From assembly GCA_910584035.1 (NCBI GenBank), contig CAJTZR010000010.1:1-27651 (forward strand): a DNA stretch of 27,651 bases, written 5' to 3'. This document shows positions 1 to 8,149 of this stretch, piece after piece. Both the position numbers and the translations under genes were made by a program. Within the stretch, counting starts at the first letter, position 1; each line of letters starts with the position of its first letter. This DNA is from an uncultured Christensenella sp. (GTDB lineage: Bacteria; Bacillota; Clostridia; Christensenellales; UBA3700). Below the pieces are notes generated by a model. It saw nothing but the letters and a program-made list of their open reading frames with translations. It was not told where the DNA came from and did not search any database.

Positions 1-1
1 A

Positions 2-754
2 GGTAATTCTGCATTTGAAAATTGTATCAACTTAACAAGTGTAAGTATTCCAAATGATTTAAATTATTTAGATAAAAGTGTATTTGCAAGTTGCAATATA
101 ACAGAGTTATCTATACCATTAAAGTTAATAGATAGAGTAGATATAACTAAGGTAACAAAATTAACCATAAGTAGTGGTGATATAGGAGCAGAAATGTTTC
201 AATATAATAATACTCTAGAACAATTAACAATAGGAAGCGGAGTAAAAGTAATAGGAGAAAATGCGTTTACATATTGTGATAACTTAAAAAAGATAATACT
301 AAAAGAGGGAGTAGAATGGATAGAGAATAACTCATTTTCACATTGTGAAAAACTAAAAAGTATAACAATACCCGCAAGTGTAGAGTATATAGGAGCAAGA
401 ACATTTGGTTACAATGTCAAACTAGAGGAAATACAAGTCTCAGAGGAAAACGCAGTATACAAAAGCGAGGGTAATTGCTTGTTAACAAAAGACGGACAAG
501 CCTTGATATTAGGTTGCAGAACAAGTGAAATACCACAAGTAGTAAGAGAGATAAGAAGCTATGCCTTTGCAAAGTGTACAGAACTAACAGAGATAACAAT
601 ACCAAGTAGTATAGAAAAGATATACGAATATGCATTTATAAGTTGCAAAAACATAAAGAGAATATATTACCAAGGCACTCAAACAGAATGGAAAAACGTA
701 GAAAAAGAAACTAATTGGATAAATAACCAAAATATAGAGATAGTGTTTGTGTAG
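2..754 (+). CDS. BspA-type leucine-rich-repeat surface protein, C-terminal part (5' end outside window)
   Basis: The reading frame is open from base 2, so the gene starts upstream of the window; the internal ATG at 194 is not its start. The visible 250 residues are a run of LRR_5 (BspA/TpLRR) repeats of about 23 residues with recurring patterns such as AFxxCxxLxxIxIPxSVxxIG (for example SITIPASVEYIG and EITIPSSIEKIYEYAF). It ends in a short cap with the motif YYQGTQTEWKNV, typical of the end of such proteins. Family members are secreted or cell-surface proteins implicated in adhesion; the exact role here is unknown. No LPXTG anchor or membrane segment is seen at the C terminus, so any anchoring must lie in the missing N-terminal part. 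Codon use is very rich in ATA, AGA and A-ending codons. Confidence 0.9.
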   Translation, partial: GNSAFENCINLTSVSIPNDLNYLDKSVFASCNITELSIPLKLIDRVDITKVTKLTISSGDIGAEMFQYNNTLEQLTIGSGVKVIGENAFTYCDNLKKIILKEGVEWIENNSFSHCEKLKSITIPASVEYIGARTFGYNVKLEEIQVSEENAVYKSEGNCLLTKDGQALILGCRTSEIPQVVREIRSYAFAKCTELTEITIPSSIEKIYEYAFISCKNIKRIYYQGTQTEWKNVEKETNWINNQNIEIVFV

Positions 755-1209
755 AACAATTGTTTTAAAGAATAACATAGTTTAATTCTCTTTAACCTAG
801 TTCAATTACTAATTATAAGTTGTAAAGTTAATTAAAAAGGTAATGTGTATTTGTAAAATAAACAATTAAAAATTAGCTTAATGATAATATATTTAAGCGA
901 ATATGCTATAGTTATTAGGCAAATTAGTAATATAAAGTTAATCTATTCAGCTTTATATTTGCATAAAACTAGTTTATTGTAAATTAAAATATATCATATT
1001 TTAAAACGATAGCAAGTGACAAAGCAGGAAAACCATCATCCGAACCAACATCTGCTACCATATTATTAATTTTAAAAAATTTGTAGCCATATGAAAACTA
1101 TTTATAATTTATATATTGATTTAATAATAGACTTGATTGTGCTAGGTTTATAAACATAAATAAAATTAAAATCAAGCATTATTTTATAAATTAGATATTT
1201 AACTTTATA

Positions 1210-1264
1210 AAAACAAGAACCTAATATAAACCAATAGTTTGATTATATTAAGTTCAGTTGTTTT
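1210..1264. terminator. Long AT-rich hairpin, possible terminator
   Basis: The left arm AAAACAAGAACCTAATATAA (1210-1229) pairs with 1243-1264 (TTATATTA, then GTTC, then TTGTTTT) with one mismatch and a small bulge. The loop is about 13 bases and the tail is AATTTTTTAA. It lies about 450 bases after the surface-protein stop codon, so its job as that gene's terminator is uncertain. Confidence 0.4.
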
Positions 1265-1352
1265 AATTTTTTAATGTTGTGTTGATTATATTGTAAGTTA
1301 ATACAATTAATATAAATTAGTTGTTTAACTTTAAAAAAACTAAATAAAAACA

Positions 1353-1392
1353 AAAGCTAATCTAAACTGAAAAATCGGTTTAGGTTAGGTTT
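1353..1392. terminator. Long hairpin with U-rich tail on both sides
   Basis: CTAAACTG (1362-1369) pairs with CGGTTTAG (1376-1383), with one G-T pair, around an AAAAAT loop. The stem continues outwards through AAGCTAAT against GTTAGGTT with one G-G mismatch. It is followed by TTTGTTTTATATATA on the plus side and, read on the minus strand, by a run rich in T, so it could stop transcription in either direction. Confidence 0.45.
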
Positions 1393-1544
1393 GTTTTATA
1401 TATATACTTTTGCAGACTAAATTATTGTAAAATAATACTTAAAATAATAAAATTTTTAAAATGAAAATTTTGCAAAATAAATAGAACCTCTAACTAAATT
1501 CATATACCCTTAGATGTATTGAATTTGTATATTGTAGGAAAAAT

Positions 1545-1569
1545 AAACCACCAGTTTAGCTGGTGGTTT
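1545..1569 (-). terminator. Rho-independent terminator of the YugP-type protease gene
   Basis: A perfect 10-bp stem, AAACCACCAG/CTGGTGGTTT, with a 5-base loop. Read on the minus strand it is followed by TTTATTTTTCC. It begins about 24 bases after the stop codon of the minus-strand protease gene, the usual place for its terminator. Confidence 0.85.
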
Positions 1570-1593
1570 TAAATCTACTTAAATTTTAACATT

Positions 1594-2334
1594 TTATTTT
1601 TTGCGAGTGCTTGATAGTATTATTAGTAGAATTCTTGCGAATTGGATTAGGGTAATTACGAAAGATGCTACATATGTCATTGCTGCAGAACGTAATACTT
1701 TATTTACGCAAGTTACTTCTTCGTCATCTAGTATGTTCATATCTAGCAAAATGTTTTTTGCACGGCTACTTGCATTAAATTCACAAGGTAGGGTAACTAG
1801 TGCGAATATCATATTCAAGCCAAATATTCCAAGTAGTGCATAGTAAATGTACATTGGAAGATTGCTATCATACAATACAAATGTTAATATTATGTTAATT
1901 ATTAAAATTGGAATTAATAATTTTGAGCTTAAGTTAAGCACTGGAACTAAAGCACTACGTACTTTAACTGGCACATACTTACGAGCGTGTTGTATTGCGT
2001 GTCCAACCTCGTGAGTTGCAACACCTATAGCTGCAATTGAACAAGAATCGTAAACGCTGTCAGATAAAACTACAGTTTTTGACCTTGGGTCATAGTGGTC
2101 TGTTAATTTGCCAGCAACTCTGCCAATTCTAACATCTGTAAGACCTTCGCTGTCAAGAATTTGTCTTGCTATCATATGAGCAGGCAACCCTTTTCTGCTT
2201 TGAATTTTGCTGAATTTTTTAAAATTGCTATTCACCTTATAAGAGGTATATAGTGCCCATAACACAGCAGGAATAAAGCATAAAGATATTAAATACAAAA
2301 TATTTAGCATTAAATCATAACTTTCAGTAGGCAT
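1594..2334 (-). CDS. yugP: YugP-type zinc metallopeptidase (Zn_peptidase_2 family), membrane protein
   Basis: This is a membrane-embedded neutral zinc metallopeptidase of the YugP family (PF04298); its substrate is not established. Residue numbers here use the start at 2334. The zinc-binding motif HEVGH is at 108-112 inside the characteristic block GVATHEVGHAIQHA, preceded by the family block LTDHYDPRSKTVVLS. Hydrophobic segments lie near residues 10-30, about 140-160, 165-185 and 220-243. The frame is open 20 codons further upstream, to an ATG at 2394. I prefer 2334 because AAGAAGG lies about 8 bases before it, because family members begin with the first membrane segment, and because a TATAAT box at 2383-2378 lies inside the longer version. 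It is monocistronic, with its own terminator downstream. Confidence 0.9.
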   Translation of the reverse strand: MPTESYDLMLNILYLISLCFIPAVLWALYTSYKVNSNFKKFSKIQSRKGLPAHMIARQILDSEGLTDVRIGRVAGKLTDHYDPRSKTVVLSDSVYDSCSIAAIGVATHEVGHAIQHARKYVPVKVRSALVPVLNLSSKLLIPILIINIILTFVLYDSNLPMYIYYALLGIFGLNMIFALVTLPCEFNASSRAKNILLDMNILDDEEVTCVNKVLRSAAMTYVASFVITLIQFARILLIILSSTRKK

Positions 2335-2342
2335 AATTTTAA

Positions 2343-2349
2343 CCTTCTT
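2343..2349 (-). promoter_or_regulatory. Ribosome binding site that decides the yugP start
   Basis: Read on the minus strand, AAGAAGG is followed by TTAAAATT and then the ATG at 2334. The upstream ATG at 2394 has no comparable site. Confidence 0.65.
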
Positions 2350-2377
2350 TAAAATGTATTTGACTTTTTTGTTCCAT

Positions 2378-2383
2378 ATTATA
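2378..2383 (-). promoter_or_regulatory. Candidate -10 box for yugP
   Basis: A perfect TATAAT on the minus strand, about 44 bases before the chosen start codon. No good -35 box is seen at 16-18 bases upstream (the sequence there is GGACTT), so this is tentative. Confidence 0.4.
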
Positions 2384-2394
2384 TAAAGTAACAA

Positions 2395-2983
2395 AATAAT
2401 AAGTCCTTATAAACATATAATAAACAATATTTAGTAAAAAGTCTATCCTTATTAAGTAAAATTAATGTAAAATTATAAGTTTTGCAACAAAAAATGGAAA
2501 AAGTCTACTTGTAAATTGCAAGAAACTATGACTTTGCTTAACTAAAAAATGTATGTTTTGATTATAATTTTGTAAGAGATTAGTAAAAAACTTGGCAATT
2601 ATTATAATTGTAAAACGTAACTTTTAAAACAAAAAAGGGGACTATTCAAGATAATGTTGCGATTTATAGCACTTTATTTTAATTAGCAATGTACAAGCTG
2701 TTATCTGTTGCAGAAAAACACAATAATGTATTAAAATTTACTTTGCACAAAAGTAGTTTTGTTGGTATTAAATTTTGTAGTACAATATTTTAATTCAATT
2801 TGAATTAATGTTAGATTCAGCTAAAGCAAGTTGATAGCAAATTTAGGCATAGTTTTTTGCAAACAAGAATGATTACATTCTGTTGAGGATATTGCGAATA
2901 AGCATTTCGCATAAAACTTACGACTTATTTTACTTTGCTTATTAAAATATTTTTACACAATGATTTTCTGTTTTCAAGATTAG
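2395..2983. other. Gene-free AT-rich stretch
   Basis: No supported gene is seen on either strand. The only structure noticed is an inverted repeat, AATAAGCA (2897-2904) against TGCTTATT (2936-2943), with an inner TAAAA/TTTTA pairing. It lacks a clear T tail on the side of the neighbouring minus-strand gene. Confidence 0.5.
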
Positions 2984-3889
2984 TTACATTATTATATTTT
3001 CAATTAAGCCGTGGTTAGTAATAAATTTAATAGATACTATTTTACCATTGATTAATGCAAAAACATAATTATTTTTTAGAGGGCAGTTTGGAATTACTAA
3101 GTCATCAAGTCCGTCAAACATTTGCTTTAACTCGCTTTCGTCAAACAAATTTGGACTTAATAACTTTTTGCAATAATCATAGTCATCTGCAAGAACGGCT
3201 TGCATAAAATCATATCCCAACAATTTTTCGTGCGGGGTATGAGGTGTTTTATATTCAAAATAATCGTTGTCGCAAAAATATTCATTATCTTTAAAAGTTA
3301 GGTGAGAAATGTATTTTCGCCCTTGATTATCGTGCAAATTAATTGTTATCGTTACGCCATTTTCGTCAAATTCGTAATTGTCGCATTCTTTATCAATAAG
3401 CACGCTATAGTCGTTATAGTCATAAAAAACTACGCACAAGTAGTGTTTGCAAAGACAATAAAACAGCACTCCACTATCCAAAACAGCCTCTTGTAGCTTT
3501 TCTGGATATTCAGGAAGTACTATTGTAATAAAGTTTGTTTTATTCTCAATCAACAATTTTGGAATGTTATCTGTATATATAGTAATAGTATGTTCACCAA
3601 ATTCTCGTTGCATATCCACGTGAGGAACACTTGGCGGTATATATGGTGCGAATTTAGGTGTTAGGTAAAATTGATTTTTATCTAACTTAATATAAGGAAT
3701 ATTGCAAACTAAATTGGAATTCTTTAGTCTTATGGTTGAGCTTATTGGTAAAAAAAGAGTTTTATCGTAAATAGGTAGTAGTGTTAGTACATAACTTTTT
3801 TCGCTGTCAAGCTCAATTACACCACTGGAATTTTGCATACCATCAACTAAAATAACAAATTGTTCATTGTCATAATATATTTTAAACAT
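2984..3889 (-). CDS. Hypothetical protein, 301 residues, no family recognised
   Basis: I do not recognise this protein. It has no signal peptide and no membrane segment, so it is probably cytosolic. The first 220 residues are rich in beta-strand-like patterns with many Tyr, Asp and Asn residues, including a proline-rich stretch YIPPSVPHVD near residue 85. The last 80 residues look helical and acidic (KLLGYDFMQAVLADDYDYCKK), possibly a separate small domain. The only upstream site resembling a ribosome binding site (AAAGAAAGG) lies about 35 bases before the ATG, so the start is uncertain. An in-frame ATT nearer that site, or a weakly initiated ATG, are both possible. Base composition is like the neighbouring genes. 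No operon partner is visible on this strand. Confidence 0.7.
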   Translation of the reverse strand: MFKIYYDNEQFVILVDGMQNSSGVIELDSEKSYVLTLLPIYDKTLFLPISSTIRLKNSNLVCNIPYIKLDKNQFYLTPKFAPYIPPSVPHVDMQREFGEHTITIYTDNIPKLLIENKTNFITIVLPEYPEKLQEAVLDSGVLFYCLCKHYLCVVFYDYNDYSVLIDKECDNYEFDENGVTITINLHDNQGRKYISHLTFKDNEYFCDNDYFEYKTPHTPHEKLLGYDFMQAVLADDYDYCKKLLSPNLFDESELKQMFDGLDDLVIPNCPLKNNYVFALINGKIVSIKFITNHGLIENIIM

Positions 3890-4605
3890 ACTAAAGTGTA
3901 TTAATATAAATAGAATAATATACCTTTCTTTAAATATTGATTAAAATAAAACAATTTATTTTTATACTTAAACTGACGAGACAAAACAAAAAAAGATTTT
4001 TAAAAGAAATATTATTGCTAATTTTTAAACTTGAAATTGCAATTGAAAATTTGATTTTTACAGAAAGCATATGGCAAAGTAGGTAATATAAAATTGCAAA
4101 TTTTTATTTAATTGTGGCTTAAGGTATTTTTTTAAATTGGAATAAAAATGATTGCAAGCCATTTTACAAAAATTATAATTAAATACCATTTGATTTTTAA
4201 AAAAGATATTAACTATATTATTATCCTATTGCTATATATATCTTTGTTTAAATGGTAAATAATTTAGCTTTGGTTGTAATATATCTGCAAGAGCTTGAAT
4301 TAAAAAATACAAGATTTTATCAATACAAACAACACTTTTTTATAAAGGTTACATTTATCTTTTGTTAGTACTTTAGAGTAAAAAATATGAGTATAAGTTT
4401 TATTTAATTAAAAAAAGTTTTCAGCATATTTTGGCACATTAGAATATTGTTAGTGTTGAATTTAAATTTTTAGTTATTGCTACACGAGTAAAAAAGAGCA
4501 TATACAAAATAATCATAGTTTTACAATAAAGATAGAGTTTAAACAGCTGTAAATTTTATATGGAAAAATATGTATATTGACAAATTTATTGCAAAAGCTA
4601 TTTTT
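3890..4605. other. Gene-free AT-rich stretch upstream of spoVT
   Basis: About 700 bases without a supported gene. I looked for a sigma-G-like or sigma-A-like promoter for spoVT and saw none that I would defend. Many A and T runs are present but no strong hairpin. Confidence 0.45.
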
Positions 4606-4612
4606 AAGGAGG
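4606..4612 (+). promoter_or_regulatory. Ribosome binding site that decides the spoVT start
   Basis: A perfect AAGGAGG six bases before the ATG at 4619. The frame is open further upstream to 4577, but only the ATG at 4619 has this site, and it gives the expected N terminus MAGIVRRIDELGR. Confidence 0.9.
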
Positions 4613-4618
4613 AAATTT

Positions 4619-5128
4619 ATGGCTGGAATAGTTAGAAGAATTGACGAACTTGGTAGAATAGTAATTCCAAAAGAACTTAGACGTACTATGCGTATTCGTG
4701 ACGGCGAGGAATTAGAAATGAATCAAGTTTCCGACAATGAAATTATAATTAAAAAGTTTAGTCAAATGCAAGCATTGCAAGCTTTGGCAGAGGGATATTC
4801 AAAGGTGTTGTTTGATTTGTGCGGTGTACAAATTATGATAGTTGACAAGAGCAAAGTGTTAACTCACGAGGGTACAAAAGAGAGCAAAGAGGGAGAGTTG
4901 ATTTCAAATACTTTGTTTTCAGTATTGCAAGAGAGAAAGCAAACAATGGCAGATGAAAATATCCGAATTACAAAAAATGATAGTGCAATCAGCGATGATG
5001 TGTACGTTCACCCTATATTAGCTGGTGGTGATTTGTATGGCGGAATAATTGCTGTAGGTGCAATTACAAACGATATTAAAGCAAATATAAAAGTTGCAGG
5101 TTGTTGCCTAGCAAGTCAGTTAGAGTAG
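4619..5128 (+). CDS. spoVT: SpoVT, AbrB-family transcriptional regulator
   Basis: SpoVT in Bacillus is a DNA-binding regulator active in the forespore that tunes sigma-G-dependent genes. This 169-residue protein has the two expected parts. Residues 1-50 form an AbrB/MraZ-type swapped-hairpin DNA-binding domain with the block GIVRRIDELGRIVIPKELRR. Residues about 55-169 match the GAF-like C-terminal domain (EGYSKVLFDLCGVQIMIVDK, then HPILAGGDLYGGIIAVGAI). The length is close to that of B. subtilis SpoVT (178). It is followed 3 bases later by the YabM-type flippase and then the YabN-type protein, the same order as spoVT-yabM-yabN in B. subtilis, which supports orthology. Its presence suggests a spore-forming organism or descent from one, but does not prove sporulation. 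Confidence 0.92.
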   Translation: MAGIVRRIDELGRIVIPKELRRTMRIRDGEELEMNQVSDNEIIIKKFSQMQALQALAEGYSKVLFDLCGVQIMIVDKSKVLTHEGTKESKEGELISNTLFSVLQERKQTMADENIRITKNDSAISDDVYVHPILAGGDLYGGIIAVGAITNDIKANIKVAGCCLASQLE

Positions 5129-5131
5129 TAA

Positions 5132-6730
5132 GTGCAAACAAGTGTAAAAAGTTTAAAATCACATCGAAAATCGGCATTAAATAGTTATACAGCGGGAGCA
5201 TTGATTCTTGCTTTTGCTGGTATGATTGCAAAAATACTGGGTGCGGTTTACCGAATTCCACTGACAAACTTATTGGGTGCAGAGGGTATTGGTATGTACC
5301 AGTTAGTCTTTCCGATTTATGCACTTATGTTGACTTTGTCCTCAAGTGGTATACCTACTGCCATAAGTAGATTAGTCAGCGAAAAAAAAGCTTTGGGTGA
5401 AGTGAATGACGCACAAAAGGTAATGAAGTCCTCATTTATGCTATTGTTTGGCTTGGGCGTAACAGCATTATTAATTATGTTGTTGGTTGCAACTCCGCTT
5501 GCTCAATTACAAGGCAATGACGATATTAGATTTGGTTACTATGTAGTAGCACCAGCAATAGTTATTGTGGCGATAGCTAACTATTTTAAAGGTTATTTCC
5601 AAGGCAATATGAATATGCTACCTACTGCGATAGCTCAAATTGCAGAACAAGCATTTAAAATGTTGTTTGGTTTACTTTTTGCTTATTTGTTGTTGCCAAG
5701 AGGTATTACAAGTGCAGTTGTAGGTGCATTGATTGGTATAACTTTGTCAGAGTTTTTGTCAATGCTAGTACTGGCGGTGGTATACTTTGCAAGACGTGAA
5801 AAGCCTACTCAACGAGTGGGGTTGGATAGTGAGGTTACAAAAAGTATTTTTAGAGTAAGTGTGCCAATTATGGCAAGTGGACTTATTTTTCCTATTGTGC
5901 AATTTGCAGATAGTTTACTAATCGTAAACTTATTAGTAACAAGAGGTGTAGCACGTGAGGTTGCTGTTGCGGAATATGGTATTTTATCTGCACCAGTCAA
6001 TTCATTGATTAATATGCCTATAGTTGTGACATTGGCGTTTGCTGTTGCGATAGTACCAATAATTAGTTCAAAAAGGGCATTGAGGGATGCGGTAAGTATT
6101 AAAGACAAAGCTCAACTTGCGGTTAAACTATCATTTTTGATAGGTGCACCTTGTTTTGTTGCAATCTTTCTGCTGGCTCAACCAATAATGCAAATATTAT
6201 ATCCGTCTTTATCGGCAGATAGTATCAACTTAGCGGCATCATTGCTAATGGTATCTTCTGTGTCTGTGATTCTGCTATCATTATCTCAAGTGTTTACTTC
6301 GCTTATGCAAGCACTGGGGAAAACGGGCAAGCCAGTAATAATACTTTTGATAACTGCAATCTGCAAAATTACTCTAGATGTTATACTGATTTTGCATTTA
6401 GGAATTATGGGAGCAGCATTATCTAGTGTAATAGCGTATACCCTTTGCGTGTTCATTGGATGGTTCACAATGTCAAAACTTTTAGGGAAAGGCGAAAAAG
6501 TTGTTAAAAGTATTAGCAAAATTATGCTTATTAGTGCTATAATAGGATTAATAATATTCGGTTTAACATTTTTACTAAGTAAATGGTGGCTTTTACTCGC
6601 AAGTGTTTTGATAACACCTATTGTGTATTTTATACTAGTTATTGCTTGCAGAGTATTTAGAGATGAGGAGTTAATTTCATTCCCGTTCGGTGAGAAAATT
6701 GTCGCTTTTAGTAAAAAGTTCCACAAGTGA
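5132..6730 (+). CDS. yabM: YabM/SpoVB-type polysaccharide or lipid-linked oligosaccharide flippase (MOP superfamily)
   Basis: A 532-residue integral membrane protein of the polysaccharide-transporter branch of the MOP/MATE-like superfamily, which includes SpoVB, YabM and MurJ-type flippases. These move lipid-linked sugar precursors across the membrane. About 14 hydrophobic segments are visible, and the N-terminal block GALILAFAGMIAKILGAVYRIPLTNLLGAEGIGMYQ is typical, including the conserved GAEGIGxYQ turn. It starts with GTG, 3 bases after the spoVT stop, without a strong ribosome binding site, so translation is probably coupled to spoVT. Sequence alone does not separate SpoVB from YabM; the position between spoVT and the yabN homologue favours YabM. 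Its stop codon is 6 bases before the next start. Confidence 0.88.
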   Translation: MQTSVKSLKSHRKSALNSYTAGALILAFAGMIAKILGAVYRIPLTNLLGAEGIGMYQLVFPIYALMLTLSSSGIPTAISRLVSEKKALGEVNDAQKVMKSSFMLLFGLGVTALLIMLLVATPLAQLQGNDDIRFGYYVVAPAIVIVAIANYFKGYFQGNMNMLPTAIAQIAEQAFKMLFGLLFAYLLLPRGITSAVVGALIGITLSEFLSMLVLAVVYFARREKPTQRVGLDSEVTKSIFRVSVPIMASGLIFPIVQFADSLLIVNLLVTRGVAREVAVAEYGILSAPVNSLINMPIVVTLAFAVAIVPIISSKRALRDAVSIKDKAQLAVKLSFLIGAPCFVAIFLLAQPIMQILYPSLSADSINLAASLLMVSSVSVILLSLSQVFTSLMQALGKTGKPVIILLITAICKITLDVILILHLGIMGAALSSVIAYTLCVFIGWFTMSKLLGKGEKVVKSISKIMLISAIIGLIIFGLTFLLSKWWLLLASVLITPIVYFILVIACRVFRDEELISFPFGEKIVAFSKKFHK

Positions 6731-6736
6731 GGAAAT

Positions 6737-8149
6737 ATGATTAAAGTTGTCGGTTTAGGACTAAAGAAAGACGATTTAACATTAAAGGGTGCGGAGGCTA
6801 TTGACAATGCAAATATTGTCATAGTTAAAACTGCACTCACTGATACATACAAATATTTTGAGGAAAAGTGCATTAAAAACGAAACTTTGGACAAGTTTTA
6901 TGAAGCTTCAGACGATTTTGACGATTTGGATGATAGCATTGCCAATTATCTTGTAGAGTTACAAGATAAAAATGTTGTGTACTGTGTTAATGGAAATGGT
7001 GCTGACGATAGGTCGGTTAAAAGATTAAAAGAGCTTTGTGCGGTTGAGATTATTGCGGGTGTATCAAACGAATTGTTGGCATTGCGTAATCATCCAAGCA
7101 CAAGTGTAGTTAAAGTATCTGCATATGATATTGTTGGGGATAAGGCATTTAGCTATGACAAAACACTGCCACTCGTAGTTGTAGATATTGATAACTCTTT
7201 TATTGCAAGTGAGGTAAAAGATATATTATCTCGCATTGTAGGCGAGGAATGTGAGATAATCTTTTTCAATGGTGATAGCGAACAAAAAACTCTAGTATAC
7301 GAACTAGATAGGCAAAAGGAATTGAGCTATGCTTGTGGTGTGTATGTTGCACCTTTTGCTATAACGGATAAGCAAGAGTACAATTATGGTGATTTAATTA
7401 GAATTATGTACAAGCTACGTGGCAAAAATGGTTGCGAGTGGGATAAGGCACAAACTCACGAGAGCATACGTAAAAACTTGATTGAGGAAGCTTACGAACT
7501 TGTTGAAGCAATAGACAATAAAGACATTGACAACATTATTGAGGAAGCGGGTGATGTGATTTTGCAAGGGGTATTCCATACCCTTATTGGTGAGGATGAG
7601 GGTGAGTTTACTGCAAATGAAGTGTTAACTGGGCTATGCAATAAATTGGTTACAAGACATACTCATATTTTTGGTGATGTGGTTGCCAACAATGCAGACG
7701 AGGCACTAAAAGCGTGGGAATCAGCTAAAGCAAAGGAAAAGAAAACAGCTACAGTTAGTAGCAAAATAAATAGTGTCGCAAAAGCATTACCAAGCTTGCA
7801 AAAAGCCACAAAATATCAAAAATACCTTGCAAAAATCGGTATGGAATTTGAAAACACCTATCAAATCAAGGAAAAAATAGTTGAGGAATTAGGAGAAGTA
7901 TTATCTGCAGATAATGATAATTTAGAGATAGAATGTGGTGACTTGTTGTTTGCTGTAGTAAACTTGTTGAGGTTTTTAGGTGTGGATAGTGAGGTAGCAT
8001 TAAACAAGGCGTGTGCAAAGTTTGCTAGTAGAGTTGAATTTATGGAAAAGGTTTGTGATAAAAGTGGCAAGGAGCTTGCAACTCTAAGTAGCACAGAGCA
8101 AGAAAAGTTATGGCAAGAGGCAAAAGCAAATGAAAATAGCAAATATTAA
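6737..8149 (+). CDS. mazG: YabN/MazG-type nucleoside triphosphate pyrophosphohydrolase
   Basis: This protein hydrolyses non-canonical or surplus NTPs to NMP and pyrophosphate. Residues 1 to about 215 match the tetrapyrrole-methylase-like domain of B. subtilis YabN, but the SAM-binding motifs are eroded (GLGLKKDDLT instead of GxGxGDxxxLT, and NGNGADDRS where a PGHP-type loop is expected), so it is probably not a methyltransferase. A first MazG domain runs from about 225 to 345, with LRGKNGCEWDKAQTHESI and the metal-binding pattern EEAYEL followed by EEAGD. A second MazG domain from about 370 to 460 keeps EELGEV and ECGD. The start has GAGGAA just upstream. Its 3' end overlaps the dihydrouridine synthase start by 20 bases, so the two are co-translated in one operon. 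Confidence 0.92.
   Translation: MIKVVGLGLKKDDLTLKGAEAIDNANIVIVKTALTDTYKYFEEKCIKNETLDKFYEASDDFDDLDDSIANYLVELQDKNVVYCVNGNGADDRSVKRLKELCAVEIIAGVSNELLALRNHPSTSVVKVSAYDIVGDKAFSYDKTLPLVVVDIDNSFIASEVKDILSRIVGEECEIIFFNGDSEQKTLVYELDRQKELSYACGVYVAPFAITDKQEYNYGDLIRIMYKLRGKNGCEWDKAQTHESIRKNLIEEAYELVEAIDNKDIDNIIEEAGDVILQGVFHTLIGEDEGEFTANEVLTGLCNKLVTRHTHIFGDVVANNADEALKAWESAKAKEKKTATVSSKINSVAKALPSLQKATKYQKYLAKIGMEFENTYQIKEKIVEELGEVLSADNDNLEIECGDLLFAVVNLLRFLGVDSEVALNKACAKFASRVEFMEKVCDKSGKELATLSSTEQEKLWQEAKANENSKY

Larger units (their letters stand above)
755..1544. other. Gene-free AT-rich stretch containing three long hairpins
   Basis: No convincing open reading frame is present on either strand. Three long inverted repeats lie in a row: 1123-1138 with 1170-1183 (core ACTTGATT/AATCAAG, loop of about 30 bases), 1210-1229 with 1243-1264, and 1353-1369 with 1376-1392. 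The last two are each preceded by a TTTAACTTTA-like segment and share similar outer arms (AAAACAA), so they look like related copies. A slightly less AT-rich patch at about 1009-1065 can be translated without a stop for about 25 codons but has no start codon. Confidence 0.6.

Noticed and set aside
1009..1090. Short stop-free segment in the first gene-free region, possible remnant of a surface-protein tail
   Set aside because: About 25 codons without a start codon, and no recognisable anchor motif; too little to call.
2335..2394. Longer N terminus for the YugP-type protease
   Set aside because: It would place the start upstream of the likely -10 box, and the extension is basic and unlike the family; the internal ATG has its own ribosome binding site.
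4449..4520. Possible sigma-G promoter for spoVT (TGAATT ... CATATACA)
   Set aside because: The two boxes are not at the proper spacing, and such matches are expected by chance in sequence this AT-rich.
6286..6894. A 202-residue open frame on the minus strand across the yabM-mazG junction
   Set aside because: It lies opposite two well-supported genes in an operon and has no recognisable protein features or ribosome binding site.
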